NCBI RefSeq assembly: GCF_000021705.1
Contig: NC_012751.1
Coordinates: 496,001-560,000, forward strand
Direction of reading: 5' to 3'
DNA: 64,000 nt
From: Candidatus Hamiltonella defensa 5AT (Acyrthosiphon pisum)
Lineage (GTDB): Bacteria > Pseudomonadota > Gammaproteobacteria > Enterobacterales > Enterobacteriaceae
The position numbers were made by a program, and so were the translations under genes. A model generated the notes under the pieces. That model worked only from the letters and a program-made list of their open reading frames with translations. It made no database searches and was not told where the DNA came from. This document shows, in pieces, positions 42,202 through 51,010 of the stretch. The stretch's first letter is position 1; every line of letters starts with the position of its first letter.

Positions 42202-42235
42202 GAACCGTACGTGCGAGTTACCCCGCATACGGCTC
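42202..42235 (-). ncRNA. Group II intron domain V
   Basis: A 34-nt hairpin on the minus strand starting GAGCCGTATGCGG and closing CGTACGGTTC, the hallmark catalytic hairpin of group II introns with the AGC triad near its 5' base. It lies 36 bases before the deduced 3' splice site, as expected for domains V and VI. Confidence 0.88.
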
Positions 42236-42246
42236 ACGCAACTTAC

Positions 42247-43929
42247 TCACTTCAACATTTTTCCTTTTTTGCTATGTAATTGTCTGTGGCAATTAGCATG
42301 TAACAATCTTAGATTAGCCAGCTTGTTGTCACCCCCTTCAGCTTTAGGCTGAATATGATGAACATGCAATTGTTCACCATTGTCCAACTCTTGATCACAG
42401 AGAGGACAATAACCTTTCTGTCGCTTATAGAGGTTAACTTTGACACCGTAAATAAAAGGCTGTTTACGTGCCTGCCTATTACGCCAATAGTCACGCAATT
42501 CCGGATTGTCGGGGGAAGCATTTTTTGGAACTAGCCAATGACGCTGTATTTTTGTCCATGCATGCTTCCAAAGAAATCCACCGGTTGATTTATCCATAAA
42601 TACTGAATAGTCTTCTCTACCTGGTATCTTGCCTAAGTAGTGTTTTCTTCGCCACCACCAGTGTTTATTGGGATGACGTCGATACAAATATCTACGTTGG
42701 CGGATCCACATCCATTGGTCTAATGCACTGAATGTTCTTTTTGAAGCACCAATACGATAGTAATTACACCATCCTATTATCTTGGCATTCAGTTGTCTTA
42801 TTCCTTCTTGTGTCGGCATACCGATAATACCTTTCCAGGTCATTCTCATTTGCTGTTTGTACCTTTTCATCGACTCCTTTGAGGGCTTCGTTAACAATAT
42901 ATATCCCCGTTTTCTGTGGCGATTGTCATAATGTCGTATATTAAATCCCAGGAAGTCGAATCCTTCCTTCAAGTGTTTGATACTGGTTTTTTCTTCAGAA
43001 AGAGCTAACCCTCTCTGAGCTAACCAAATTTGCAACTTTATTTTGGCAGTTTCGCACTCTTCACGGGATTTACCGAATACGACAAAATCATCCGCATAAC
43101 GAACTACTGCATAAGGTTGCCCTTGTTTTGGCGTGCCGTTTTTCCAGTATTGAATACCCAGTAAGGTCTCCATTCCGTGGAGTGCAATATTGGCCAGTAG
43201 TGGACTGATAATCCCGCCTTGCGGAGTACCTGCAACATTGGGTATATAGTTGCCATGTTCCAGCACACCGGCTTGTAACCATTGTTTAATCATGTTTCTT
43301 TCGGGGAATCCCCCGATTTTTTTTATGAGAAAATTATGGTCAATGTTGTCAAATGCGCCTTTAATATCTGCATCTAGTACCCAGTGCCGTGTCCCTCGTG
43401 CTCTGGCAATACAGAAAATTTTTTGTATTGCGTCATGGGCACTTCGCCCCGGTCTAAATCCGTAGCTGACTGGTTCAAATTTTGCTTCCCAATAAGGTTC
43501 CAGCGCCGATTTAACTATCGCTTGTCTACAGCGGTCGAGAATGGTTGGGATCCCAAGAGGGCGTTTTTTTCCATTCTTTTTTGCTATGTAAACTCGTTTT
43601 ACTGGATAAACCTTTTCTGAAGTTGTTTGGCTTAATAACTTATAAAGATGTTCTCGTCCTTTATGGTCATTAATTACCTGATTATCTACTCCAGCCGTGT
43701 GTTTTCCCCGATTGACCTGAGTGACTTTCCTGATAGCCAGAAGATGGTTAGCTCTTGATTTCATCATGAGTTTTTGCAGATTTCTGACTTTCTTTAAGTC
43801 ACCTGTTGCTGAAGCCCTATATATTCTTTGCCTTAGATTATTAATCATGGCTGTCACAACACGCCAGTTAATAGCATGCCATTCCAGTTGTTGTTCATAG
43901 TTTTGATTTATTACGTTTGCCATAGGCAT
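42247..43929 (-). CDS. ltrA: Group II intron-encoded reverse transcriptase/maturase with HNH endonuclease
   Basis: The 560-residue protein has reverse transcriptase blocks (KRPLGIPTILDRCRQ, FRPGRSAHDAI, DADIKGAFDNIDH) and the active site YADDFVVFG, followed by TPQGGIISPLLANI, preserved in order. The maturase (X) domain follows (IIGWCNYYRIGASKRTFSALD). The C-terminal HNH endonuclease has paired cysteines CPLC and VHHIQPKAEGGDN with NCHRQLHS. All catalytic residues are present and the frame is intact. The protein would fold the intron for splicing and allow retrohoming into intron-less alleles. The domain layout suggests a chloroplast-like class; that assignment is inference. Confidence 0.95.
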   Translation of the reverse strand: MPMANVINQNYEQQLEWHAINWRVVTAMINNLRQRIYRASATGDLKKVRNLQKLMMKSRANHLLAIRKVTQVNRGKHTAGVDNQVINDHKGREHLYKLLSQTTSEKVYPVKRVYIAKKNGKKRPLGIPTILDRCRQAIVKSALEPYWEAKFEPVSYGFRPGRSAHDAIQKIFCIARARGTRHWVLDADIKGAFDNIDHNFLIKKIGGFPERNMIKQWLQAGVLEHGNYIPNVAGTPQGGIISPLLANIALHGMETLLGIQYWKNGTPKQGQPYAVVRYADDFVVFGKSREECETAKIKLQIWLAQRGLALSEEKTSIKHLKEGFDFLGFNIRHYDNRHRKRGYILLTKPSKESMKRYKQQMRMTWKGIIGMPTQEGIRQLNAKIIGWCNYYRIGASKRTFSALDQWMWIRQRRYLYRRHPNKHWWWRRKHYLGKIPGREDYSVFMDKSTGGFLWKHAWTKIQRHWLVPKNASPDNPELRDYWRNRQARKQPFIYGVKVNLYKRQKGYCPLCDQELDNGEQLHVHHIQPKAEGGDNKLANLRLLHANCHRQLHSKKGKMLK

Positions 43930-44510
43930 CTAACTCTTCTAAATCAATTCATAACCTTGGTAAAGGATTATATGGGTAAGTCACCCGTTCCACGTCAGCC
44001 TCTTTTCAGAGTAAAGTAATTACCTCTATCAATCCTGTTATGATTTCCAGTTGCCTTTCGGCTGATTGCCTTCGCTTTTTGGAACGTCTTATGCCCACTG
44101 TCTCTTAGTATTTACATCAACACTAAAAGATTAATGGGGTTACCGTGTTTCACACCATGAAGATACATTGAGTGGGCTGCCTCCTCTATGCCGGGGAACG
44201 GGATCCGTCGTAAAGAACGAACACTCTTCTTTACCCGTTTCTAACTGTCGTTAAACTTCCCCATAACACGTCACATCTGATTTCGTGTTTTACTTGCTTA
44301 CGACATTTTAATAACGGAGATTCACTTTATTCAACCCATTTCAGTTTTGCCTTGCCCCTATTTCTTATTCAGCTTAATACTTTAGTTAGGCTTTCATTCT
44401 CGCTTAGCACAAGAGAATTACTCCTCTTGCACCGAGTAAGTGGCAATAAGGTTTCGGATCAACCTTACCCTTTTTCAAGGGACTTCTGTGGTGCAACTTT
44501 CACGTCGCAC

Positions 44511-44531
44511 AAGTTCAAGTAATAAGGACAT
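44511..44531 (-). CDS. macB: macB exon 1 (first seven codons)
   Basis: ATG overlaps the macA stop by one base (TAATG), the usual coupling in macAB. The seven codons encode MSLLLEL; joined to exon 2 (QSVRRSY) they give MSLLLELQSVRRSY, which aligns without gap to E. coli MacB MTPLLELKDIRRSY. This fixes both intron boundaries and shows that the insertion is in phase 0. Confidence 0.88.
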
Positions 44532-45667
44532 TATATATCCTCAGAATTAAAACGGCTGATGATCACTTTTTCACCCAGCTTTAGGCCAGAAAGGATTTGT
44601 ACATTCAGATTATTACGAATGCCAATCGTGACTTCACGCGTCTCTTCTTGATTTTTATTGTCTTTATCCTTAACTAAGACAGAGACCTGATAGCGGTTAC
44701 CATCTATTTGATTGCCCAACGCAGATAATGGCATCAGCATAGCCTTTCGAGCTTCCGCCAATTGAATAGATACCTGAGCTGTCATTTTTAAACGTAATAA
44801 ACCTTTAGAATTAGGGACTTCAAAACGTGCAGAATAAAAAATGGCATCATTGATGCTTTCAGGGGTCGGCTGAATATCTTTTAATACCCCCTCAAAATGT
44901 TTATTGGGATCCCCCAATATAGTAAATGAGATTTTTAATCCAGGTTTTAAATGAATGATATCGGCTTCAGACACTTGAGTATTGACTAACATCGTGCTCA
45001 TATCAGCCAAAGTCAGGATGTTAGGAACCTGCTGAGTGGCAATGACTGTTTGCCCCTCCAGGGTAGTAATTTGCACCACTTCACCGCTCATGGGCGCAGA
45101 GATTTTGGTGTATTCTAAATTTAAATTGGCAGTATCCAGGCTGATTCTGGTTCTATTAATTTGAGCTTTAATCATCTCTATTTTTGCCTTTCTCACCGCT
45201 AAATCCGTTTCGGTTTGATCGATATCTTGCGGTGAAATCAGCTTTAGTCTGGCCAGATTTTTTTGACGATTTAAAGTTAATAGAGTTAATTTTTTTTCTG
45301 CTTCCGCCTGTGCCGATTGTGCATTCAGATCCTCTAAAGCGGCAGCCACTTCTTTGATTTGATTTTTTGCCTTTTGAGGATCTATCATTCCCAATAATTG
45401 CCCCTGCTTTACCTTATCTCCAATTTTGACATACAGGTGCTGAAGTTGACCACTGACCTGAGCACCGACGTCAACTTTTCGCAATGCATCGAGCTTACCT
45501 GTTGCGAGAACGCTTTGTACGATATCACCCTGGGTCACGGAGACCGTTTTATATTGAATTTCAGCCGGTTTCATTTGAAAACGTATGACAAAAAAACCCG
45601 ACATCAGTAAAATGAGAGGGATAACTATCACTTTTTTATTGAGTTTTTTGAGCCAAATCAGATTCAT
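44531..45667 (-). CDS. macA: Periplasmic adaptor MacA of the macrolide efflux pump
   Basis: MacA is the membrane fusion protein linking MacB to TolC and stimulates the ATPase of MacB. The 378-residue protein has a single N-terminal membrane anchor (KVIVIPLILLMSGFFVI), the lipoyl halves (VQSVLATGKLDALRKVDVGAQVSG and SAPMSGEVVQITTLEGQTV, each shorter in the family), a coiled-coil hairpin between them and a beta-barrel domain. The stop overlaps the macB start. The gene is intact. TolC is not in this window. Confidence 0.94.
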   Translation of the reverse strand: MNLIWLKKLNKKVIVIPLILLMSGFFVIRFQMKPAEIQYKTVSVTQGDIVQSVLATGKLDALRKVDVGAQVSGQLQHLYVKIGDKVKQGQLLGMIDPQKAKNQIKEVAAALEDLNAQSAQAEAEKKLTLLTLNRQKNLARLKLISPQDIDQTETDLAVRKAKIEMIKAQINRTRISLDTANLNLEYTKISAPMSGEVVQITTLEGQTVIATQQVPNILTLADMSTMLVNTQVSEADIIHLKPGLKISFTILGDPNKHFEGVLKDIQPTPESINDAIFYSARFEVPNSKGLLRLKMTAQVSIQLAEARKAMLMPLSALGNQIDGNRYQVSVLVKDKDNKNQEETREVTIGIRNNLNVQILSGLKLGEKVIISRFNSEDI

Positions 45668-45709
45668 TCGTTTCTCTTTTTTTATCTGTCGTTTATTTAT
45701 ATCTTTTTA

Positions 45710-46870
45710 TCATTGACTTAACACTTTTCGTAAGCCAAGAACATATTGAGGTATTAATTCAATAGCGTATTCTATTTCTTTTTGGGTGGTAAATCGACCA
45801 AAAGAAAAACGAATGGTACTTTGGGCCAATTCATCACTGACCTCCAATGCACGGAGTACATAAGAAGACGTTACAGTGCTTGAGATACATGCGGAACCAG
45901 AAGAAACCGCCAAATCTTTTAAAGAAAGGATCAAAGCCTCTCCATTGATTCCTCCAAAGCTGATGTTAAAAATGTGAGGAACTTTATTTTTGAGATCGCC
46001 ATTCAGATAAATGTGATCAAGATGCTGAAGGCCATACCATAATTGATCACCTAAAATGTTCATTTTATCTGATTGTGCGGACATTTCTGCCTCAGCAATA
46101 CGGCACGCTTCTCCCATCCCGACAATTTGATGAACAGGTAAAGTGCCTGATCTCAGGCCTCTCTCATGCCCACCGCCATGTTGAAGAGGCTCAAGATGCA
46201 CAGCGGGTTTTCGACGGACAAATAGGGCACCAATTCCCATAGGGCCATACATTTTATGAGCCGAAATAGACATGAAATCAACAGATAACTGAGATAAATT
46301 GATAGGCAATTTCCCTGCGCTTTGAGCCGCATCCACATGAAAAAAGATCCCTTTTTCGCGACAAATTCGACCTATATGCGCAATATTTTGTATCACGCCA
46401 GTTTCATTGTTTACGTGCATAACAGACACTAAAATCGTATTTTTTTTGAGCGCGGATTCAAATTTTTCTAAATCGATTAAACCATTACTTTTGGGTGACA
46501 AATAAGTCACCGAAAAGCCTTCCCTTTCAAGTTGTGCACAGCTATCCAAAACAGATTTGTGTTCTGTTTGGCAGGTCACAATATGTTTCCCTTTTTTTTT
46601 ATAAAAATGTGCCGTCCCTTTAATGGCAAGATTATTAGATTCTGTTGCACCAGAGGTGAAAATAATTTCGCGCGCATCCGCACCCAGTAATGAAGCAATT
46701 TGGTTACGCGCAATATCCACAGCCTCTTCTGCCTGCCAGCCAAAAAAATGAGATCTGGAAGCAGGATTTCCAAAGGTGCCCTCTATGGTTAAAAACGACA
46801 TCATTTTATCGGCTACTCGTTTATCAACCGGTGTCGTCGCACAATAATCCAGGTAAATCGGGCGTTTCAT
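45710..46870 (-). CDS. iscS: Cysteine desulfurase IscS, C-terminally shortened
   Basis: IscS is the PLP enzyme that draws sulfur from cysteine for Fe-S clusters and tRNA thiolation. The start [16 protein letters not shown] matches E. coli; the upstream extension of the open frame overlaps mutT and is not real. PLP motifs are [27 protein letters not shown] and the Lys in [10 protein letters not shown]. The catalytic Cys is in [10 protein letters not shown]. The protein is 386 residues; the final 18 residues of E. coli IscS (after GRLRDLSP) are missing, and the active-site loop differs (CISSTVTSS against CTSASLEPS). iscR, iscU and iscA are not adjacent, so it is separated from the isc operon. 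A role in tRNA thiolation with TusA/MnmA is plausible. Confidence 0.9.
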   Translation of the reverse strand: MKRPIYLDYCATTPVDKRVADKMMSFLTIEGTFGNPASRSHFFGWQAEEAVDIARNQIASLLGADAREIIFTSGATESNNLAIKGTAHFYKKKGKHIVTCQTEHKSVLDSCAQLEREGFSVTYLSPKSNGLIDLEKFESALKKNTILVSVMHVNNETGVIQNIAHIGRICREKGIFFHVDAAQSAGKLPINLSQLSVDFMSISAHKMYGPMGIGALFVRRKPAVHLEPLQHGGGHERGLRSGTLPVHQIVGMGEACRIAEAEMSAQSDKMNILGDQLWYGLQHLDHIYLNGDLKNKVPHIFNISFGGINGEALILSLKDLAVSSGSACISSTVTSSYVLRALEVSDELAQSTIRFSFGRFTTQKEIEYAIELIPQYVLGLRKVLSQ

Positions 46871-46913
46871 GAAAATACCTTTATTTCTAACCGAGAATAA
46901 CGCAGATATTTTA

Positions 46914-47315
46914 TTATTTTTGCAATAACAATGTTGTAATAACGGAGTCGTTTGCAGGAGGGAAGCGTAGTGCTGATAGTTCGGATTTATTGACCCATTT
47001 GCCTTTCTGACCTTCATAACCACAGGGCTCACCTTCCCATTCTTCCACTAAATAAAAATAAAGACAGATGATGAGATCATCGTGAATCTCTTTTTTCATT
47101 TGAAGCAGAGAAGCACTTCGTACAGTAATACGAGTTTCTTCAAACAATTCCCTTGCTAATGCGATATCAGGGGTTTCGTTTTTTTCAATTTTCCCTCCGG
47201 GAAATTCCCAAAAACCTGCAAAATGTACGTTTTTATGTCGTTGAGTAATAAATATTTTTTTTTGTGTATCCTGAATAATCCCTATCGCGACATCAATCTT
47301 TTTTACCTCTTTCAT
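46914..47315 (-). CDS. mutT: 8-oxo-dGTP diphosphatase MutT
   Basis: MutT removes 8-oxo-dGTP from the nucleotide pool and so prevents AT to CG transversions. The 133-residue protein has the Nudix box [24 protein letters not shown]; the catalytic RELFEE glutamates are kept, but the usual final Gly of the box (EExG) is Arg here. The [16 protein letters not shown] and [10 protein letters not shown] segments match E. coli MutT. It lies upstream of iscS in the same direction with a 43-base gap. The Gly change may lower activity; this is inference. Confidence 0.9.
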   Translation of the reverse strand: MKEVKKIDVAIGIIQDTQKKIFITQRHKNVHFAGFWEFPGGKIEKNETPDIALARELFEETRITVRSASLLQMKKEIHDDLIICLYFYLVEEWEGEPCGYEGQKGKWVNKSELSALRFPPANDSVITTLLLQK

Positions 47316-47540
47316 GGGCCCTCTTATAAAACAGTAAAATTAATGGGGTATCTTGTGATCACTTAACATCACTGTCTGAGTAAACAGAATTCACTCAGTG
47401 TTGATAAAAACTGGGCGGCTCAGCGCGGTTGTTAAAGTAATGATTATCTTTTCTATCTTTTCTACGGCTTTTGACTCCCGGATTCACCAATTAAATACGA
47501 TTACCGTGAGAGACTATCTGATTTGCTGAGACTGAATAAT

Positions 47541-48116
47541 TTAATAAAAGGAATGTTCCCCACGCTGATGCTCTGTCAGATCTTTGACGCCTTTGAGCTC
47601 AGGGAATTGTTGCAATAATTCCTTTTCAATTCCTTCTTTTAAAGTGACATCTACCATTGAGCAACCATTACAACCCCCTCCAAATTGTAAAACAGCAAAA
47701 GCATCATCTGTAATTTCCATTAAGGTCACGCGACCTCCATGATTTGCTAATTGGGGATTAATTTGTGATTGCAGAACATAATCGACTCGTTCGATTAAAG
47801 GAGCATCATCAGCCACTTTACGCACTTTAGCATTCGGCGCCTTTAAAGTGAGTTGAGAACCCAGCTCGTCAGTCACAAAATCAATCGCCGCTTCATTTAA
47901 ATAGGGTGCACTAATTGGATCAACGAAAACAGAAAACAGGTTGAATTTGAGATGAGTGTCAGCACTTTCAACGCTGTCGGCCGGGCAATAAGACACGCCA
48001 CATTCGGCTGTCGGCTTACCAGGATTGGCAACGAAAACGCGAATTTGCGTTCCTTCAGGTTGGCTGGATAAAAGTTTAACAAAGTGGTTTTGTGCAGCTT
48101 CTGTTATGGTAATCAT
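47541..48116 (-). CDS. nfuA: Fe-S biogenesis protein NfuA
   Basis: NfuA carries a 4Fe-4S cluster to target enzymes under stress. The start [16 protein letters not shown] matches E. coli; ATG codons just upstream are alternatives. The N-terminal degenerate A-type domain (AECGVSYCP) is followed by the C-terminal Nfu domain with the CxxC cluster site in [18 protein letters not shown] and the tail [11 protein letters not shown]. Length about 191 equals E. coli. The order nfuA-gntX with divergent bioH is the E. coli arrangement. Confidence 0.97.
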   Translation of the reverse strand: MITITEAAQNHFVKLLSSQPEGTQIRVFVANPGKPTAECGVSYCPADSVESADTHLKFNLFSVFVDPISAPYLNEAAIDFVTDELGSQLTLKAPNAKVRKVADDAPLIERVDYVLQSQINPQLANHGGRVTLMEITDDAFAVLQFGGGCNGCSMVDVTLKEGIEKELLQQFPELKGVKDLTEHQRGEHSFY

Positions 48117-48169
48117 CATATGTGAACTCAATTTAATTGTTTTACATTTTCTTTTTTATGATACGCGTA

Positions 48170-48865
48170 TCAATGCCCGAACGACAAGGTGCGGCAAATA
48201 CATAAAATTTGTAATGAAGCCACTCCTTCTTTTATAAGCAGCTCTGAGATTTCATTAATGGTGCTACCTGTGGTGACGACGTCGTCTACTAAAGCGACAC
48301 TCTGGCCTTTTAGAGATAAATGAGATTGAAATGCCCCTCTTAAATTTTTTTTTCTCTTGGATGCGTTTAAATGTCGTTGTGATGGAGTGGGACGTAAACG
48401 AGTCAAACAATCCGATTGATAATCACAATTTAACCAACGAGCTAACGGGCGGGCTAATAGATCGCTTTGATTAAATCCGCGCCGCCAGCAACGTCTGACA
48501 TGCAAAGGCACGCTGATAATGCGACTGGGTTTTTTTATGTTGCCATCACGCCAGAGATCTCGCCATCGTAGTAATAATAAACGAGCCAACACTAACGCTA
48601 AGGATGTCATGCCTTGAAATTTCATTTTTTGAATTAACACGCTTAAAGGTGGTTCGTAAAAACTGACAAAGGTAATGCTATTCCACAAGGGAGGTGCAAT
48701 TAAGCAACGTCCGCAAGCTAAAGAAGGATTTGTTGAAGGCAAACCACATTGTAGACAACAGGAGCATAGCTTAGGCAAATGGCGCGTACAAACAGAGCAA
48801 AGCCCATGATGAGATAAATACAATGGCATCTGACATATCCAACAATGGCTAATAAGGTTTAACAT
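48170..48865 (-). CDS. gntX: ComF-family protein GntX
   Basis: A ComF/GntX-type phosphoribosyltransferase-like protein; in E. coli needed to use DNA as a nutrient. The N-terminal zinc finger has many cysteines (HCWICQMP, LCSVCTRH, CSCCLQCGLP, CGRCL). The PRTase-like segment VALVDDVVTTGSTINEISELL is intact, as is HVRRCWRRGFNQSDLLARPL. The start at 48865 aligns with E. coli (MLNLISHCWIC); an ATG two codons upstream is possible. It is divergent from bioH and upstream of nfuA. Confidence 0.9.
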   Translation of the reverse strand: MLNLISHCWICQMPLYLSHHGLCSVCTRHLPKLCSCCLQCGLPSTNPSLACGRCLIAPPLWNSITFVSFYEPPLSVLIQKMKFQGMTSLALVLARLLLLRWRDLWRDGNIKKPSRIISVPLHVRRCWRRGFNQSDLLARPLARWLNCDYQSDCLTRLRPTPSQRHLNASKRKKNLRGAFQSHLSLKGQSVALVDDVVTTGSTINEISELLIKEGVASLQILCICRTLSFGH

Positions 48866-48907
48866 AAGCATAAAATCTTTTTGACCAATAATCTGTATAA
48901 TATACGG

Positions 48908-49687
48908 ATGAAAAACCTATATAGATACAGCTGCGGCGAAGGAAAACTCGATTTTGTGATGTTGCACGGATGGGGAATGAATTCGAATGCATGGCGTTAC
49001 ATTATAAACAGATTCGGTTCGCATTTCCGATTGCATTTATTTGACCTCCCTGGCTATGGCTTCAGTCAGAGTGAAGAGAGTTTTACCCTTCCTGAAATAT
49101 CAGAAACGGTTTTAAAAAAAGCGCCGCCACAGGCAATATGGCTAGGTTGGTCAATGGGCGGATGCATCGCCAGTGAGATTGCTCTGAGGTATCCTGAACG
49201 TGTTCTTGCTTTAATCACGGTTTGCAGTTCTCCTTGTTTTGTTTCTCAACATCAATGGCCTAGAATATCATGGCAGGTTTTGTCGTGTTTTGAACAAAAA
49301 TTAGAGGATCATTTACAGAATACGCTAGAGCAATTTTTATTGCTTCAAACATTAGGCACGCTCAACAGTCAGCGAGATACAACATCTTTAAAATCTTTTT
49401 TATTCAGTCGACCTTTACCAAAAAAAGAAGTACTTAAAGCGGGTTTGAAAATATTACGGTATACCGACATGCGTGACAGCCTAAATGCTATTTCTGTGCC
49501 GTTTTTGCGTATTTATGGTAAGTTAGATGCGTTAGTGCCCTGTAAGATAGCTGAATTATTGGATGAGGCTTGGCCTCACACTGAATCTGTTATCATGCAT
49601 CAGTCTGCTCATGTGCCTTTTATTTCTCATACAGATGATTTTTTAGAAGTGATACTGTATTTTTATCAGAAATATTTTTCTCATTAG
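48908..49687 (+). CDS. bioH: Pimeloyl-ACP methyl ester carboxylesterase BioH
   Basis: BioH removes the methyl group from pimeloyl-ACP methyl ester, ending the first stage of biotin synthesis. It is an alpha/beta hydrolase with the oxyanion segment VMLHGWGMNSNAWR, the nucleophile elbow IWLGWSMGGCIASEIAL, the acid in LRIYGKLDALVP and the catalytic His in SAHVPFISH. The ATG at 48908 gives MKNLYRYSCGEG, aligned with the E. coli start; a TTG at 48881 would add nine residues. Its length of 259 is normal. Other bio genes are not in the window, so biotin autonomy cannot be judged. Confidence 0.93.
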   Translation: MKNLYRYSCGEGKLDFVMLHGWGMNSNAWRYIINRFGSHFRLHLFDLPGYGFSQSEESFTLPEISETVLKKAPPQAIWLGWSMGGCIASEIALRYPERVLALITVCSSPCFVSQHQWPRISWQVLSCFEQKLEDHLQNTLEQFLLLQTLGTLNSQRDTTSLKSFLFSRPLPKKEVLKAGLKILRYTDMRDSLNAISVPFLRIYGKLDALVPCKIAELLDEAWPHTESVIMHQSAHVPFISHTDDFLEVILYFYQKYFSH

Positions 49688-49829
49688 GCTGCAATAATTT
49701 TACTGGAATACCCAGGTTTTATGTGATCAGTAAACTCTTTGTCAGTTAATCGTTCAATTTTACAAATTACTTTACCTAACGGAAGCACCACTATAAATTT
49801 TCTGGTCGGCTATTTCTTTTCAAAATAAC

Positions 49830-49858
49830 TAGACATATGTGCCTGAAAACCGTAGTAT
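49830..49858 (+). promoter_or_regulatory. Sigma-70 promoter of the tRNA cluster
   Basis: TAGACA and TAGTAT are separated by exactly 17 bases and followed by a GC-rich discriminator (CCCCCCCCGC), which is typical for stringently controlled stable-RNA promoters. The first tRNA starts 22 bases after the -10 box. Upstream, 49688-49829 shows no gene. Confidence 0.65.
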
Positions 49859-49880
49859 CCCCCCCCGCAAAGGCGCGAGA

Positions 49881-49957
<77 letters not shown>

Positions 49958-49964
49958 TTTTTAT

Positions 49965-50041
49965 GGTGGCTATAGCTCAGTTGGTAGAGCCCTGGATTGT
50001 GATTCCAGTTGTCGTGGGTTCGAGTCCCATTAGCCACCCCA
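49965..50041 (+). tRNA. hisR: tRNA-His (anticodon GTG)
   Basis: A 77-nt gene including the extra 5' G(-1) that pairs with C73, as required for tRNA-His, with encoded CCA. The acceptor arms GTGGCTA and TAGCCAC are fully paired, and the anticodon loop ATTGTGAT reads GTG. Nearly identical to E. coli hisR. Confidence 0.97.
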
Positions 50042-50073
50042 AAGTAATTCATGCCAAATAAATAAATTAAGAT

Positions 50074-50159
<86 letters not shown>

Positions 50160-50179
50160 CAAAAAAATAAAATAAAAAG

Positions 50180-50256
50180 CGGCGAGTAGCGCAGCCTGGT
50201 AGCGCAACTGGTTTGGGACCAGTGGGTCGGAGGTTCGAATCCTCTCTCGCCGACCA
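50180..50256 (+). tRNA. proM: tRNA-Pro (anticodon TGG)
   Basis: A 77-nt gene with paired acceptor arms CGGCGAG and CTCGCCG, anticodon TGG in GTTTGGGAC, and encoded CCA. Nearly identical to E. coli proM. It ends the cluster; no clear intrinsic terminator follows before the convergent pgeF remnant. Confidence 0.97.
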
Positions 50257-50268
50257 AATTGATCATAT

Positions 50269-51005
50269 TCAGCCGAACCAAATTAAACTCACCATGCGTC
50301 CAGTCACCCCTTGGGAAGCCCGATAAGAAAAAAATTTTTCTGGATTTTCGACCGTACAATCATTCCCACCATAAATGGCATCAACCCCAAGCGCTCGCAA
50401 ACATAACCGAGCCAGACAATAAATATCTGCCAAATAACGACCATCATCCAAGGCTGTAAAAGCGAAAGCGGACTTTTTATCTTTAAGGATAAAAAGCGTG
50501 CGCACCTCCTCGCCTACTATGAAATTTTTTGGCCCGATTGCCGGGCCGAGCCATGCCATAATGGTAGAAGGCTGAGCACAAAATTGTGAGCCACCGTTTT
50601 TTCTAGGATACCCCTGCCAAGACCCCTCCAACCCGCATGAACCGCAGCGACTTCATTTGATGCGAAACTGGTTAGGAGTACAGGCAAACAATCAGCCGTC
50701 ATCACGGAGCACACTTGACCTGGCAGACGCGTATAAACGGCGTCTGCCTGTACTTCCTGAGTTCGCGATCTTCCCTCTAGATTTAAAACCGTATGACCGT
50801 GTACCTGATTTAACCAAATAGGCATGTGAGGTAGATCAGCCTCTAGAAACAATTTCTGGCGATTTTTTTCTACGTGATCACGATTATCACCCACATGAGT
50901 TGACAAATTGAAGGAATGATAAGGTGGCAAACTCACACCTCCCTGACGTGTCGTGCTGTAGGATCTGACGTTAATGGAGGCGGGCCAATCAGGAATGAGT
51001 AACAT
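50269..51005 (-). pseudogene. pgeF: Purine nucleoside phosphorylase/YfiH (PgeF) with frameshift
   Basis: YfiH/PgeF-type proteins are laccase-domain enzymes that edit misincorporated L-Ser in peptidoglycan precursors and can act on nucleosides. The first part (MLLIPDWPASINVRSYSTTR, GGVSLPPYHSFNLSTHVGDN, VMTADCLPVLLTS, AAVHAGWRGLGRGILEKTV) is intact up to about 50590. The rest (QPSTIMAWLGPAIGPKNF, RYLADIYCLARLCL, EKFFSYRASQGVTGRM) is in another frame. Alignment places the break in GCTCACAATTTT, explained by a CA duplication or loss of one base near 50585-50590. All metal-site residues survive in the two pieces, so the damage is recent. It follows rluD as in E. coli. Confidence 0.88.
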
Positions 51006-51010
51006 CTTTT

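Larger units (their letters stand above)
42166..44510 (-). mobile_element. Group II intron inserted in macB
   Basis: Boundaries follow from the host gene and intron ends. On the minus strand the 5' end is GTGCGACG at 44510, directly after macB codon 7. The 3' end is ...TTACCTAAT at 42166, directly before codon 8. Domain V is at 42202-42235 (GAGCCGTATGCGG with loop and CGTACGGTTC), with the catalytic AGC. Domain VI follows (GTGGGCA/TGCTTAC stem with G-U pairs) with a candidate branch A near the end. Exon 1 ends GAACTT; an AAGTTT within the intron (complement of 44253-44258) could be EBS1 in pairing with it. The intron is 2345 bases, in the same orientation as macB, and holds an intact maturase ORF, so it is probably splicing-competent and maybe mobile. 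Confidence 0.92.

Noticed and set aside
42166..42237. N-terminal 24 residues of the long macB open frame as the true MacB N-terminus
   Set aside because: These codons fall inside intron domains V and VI; the correct N-terminus is found before the intron, next to macA.
46871..47032. Upstream extension of iscS
   Set aside because: It overlaps mutT and adds residues not found in IscS; the ATG at 46870 has a ribosome site and matches the family start.
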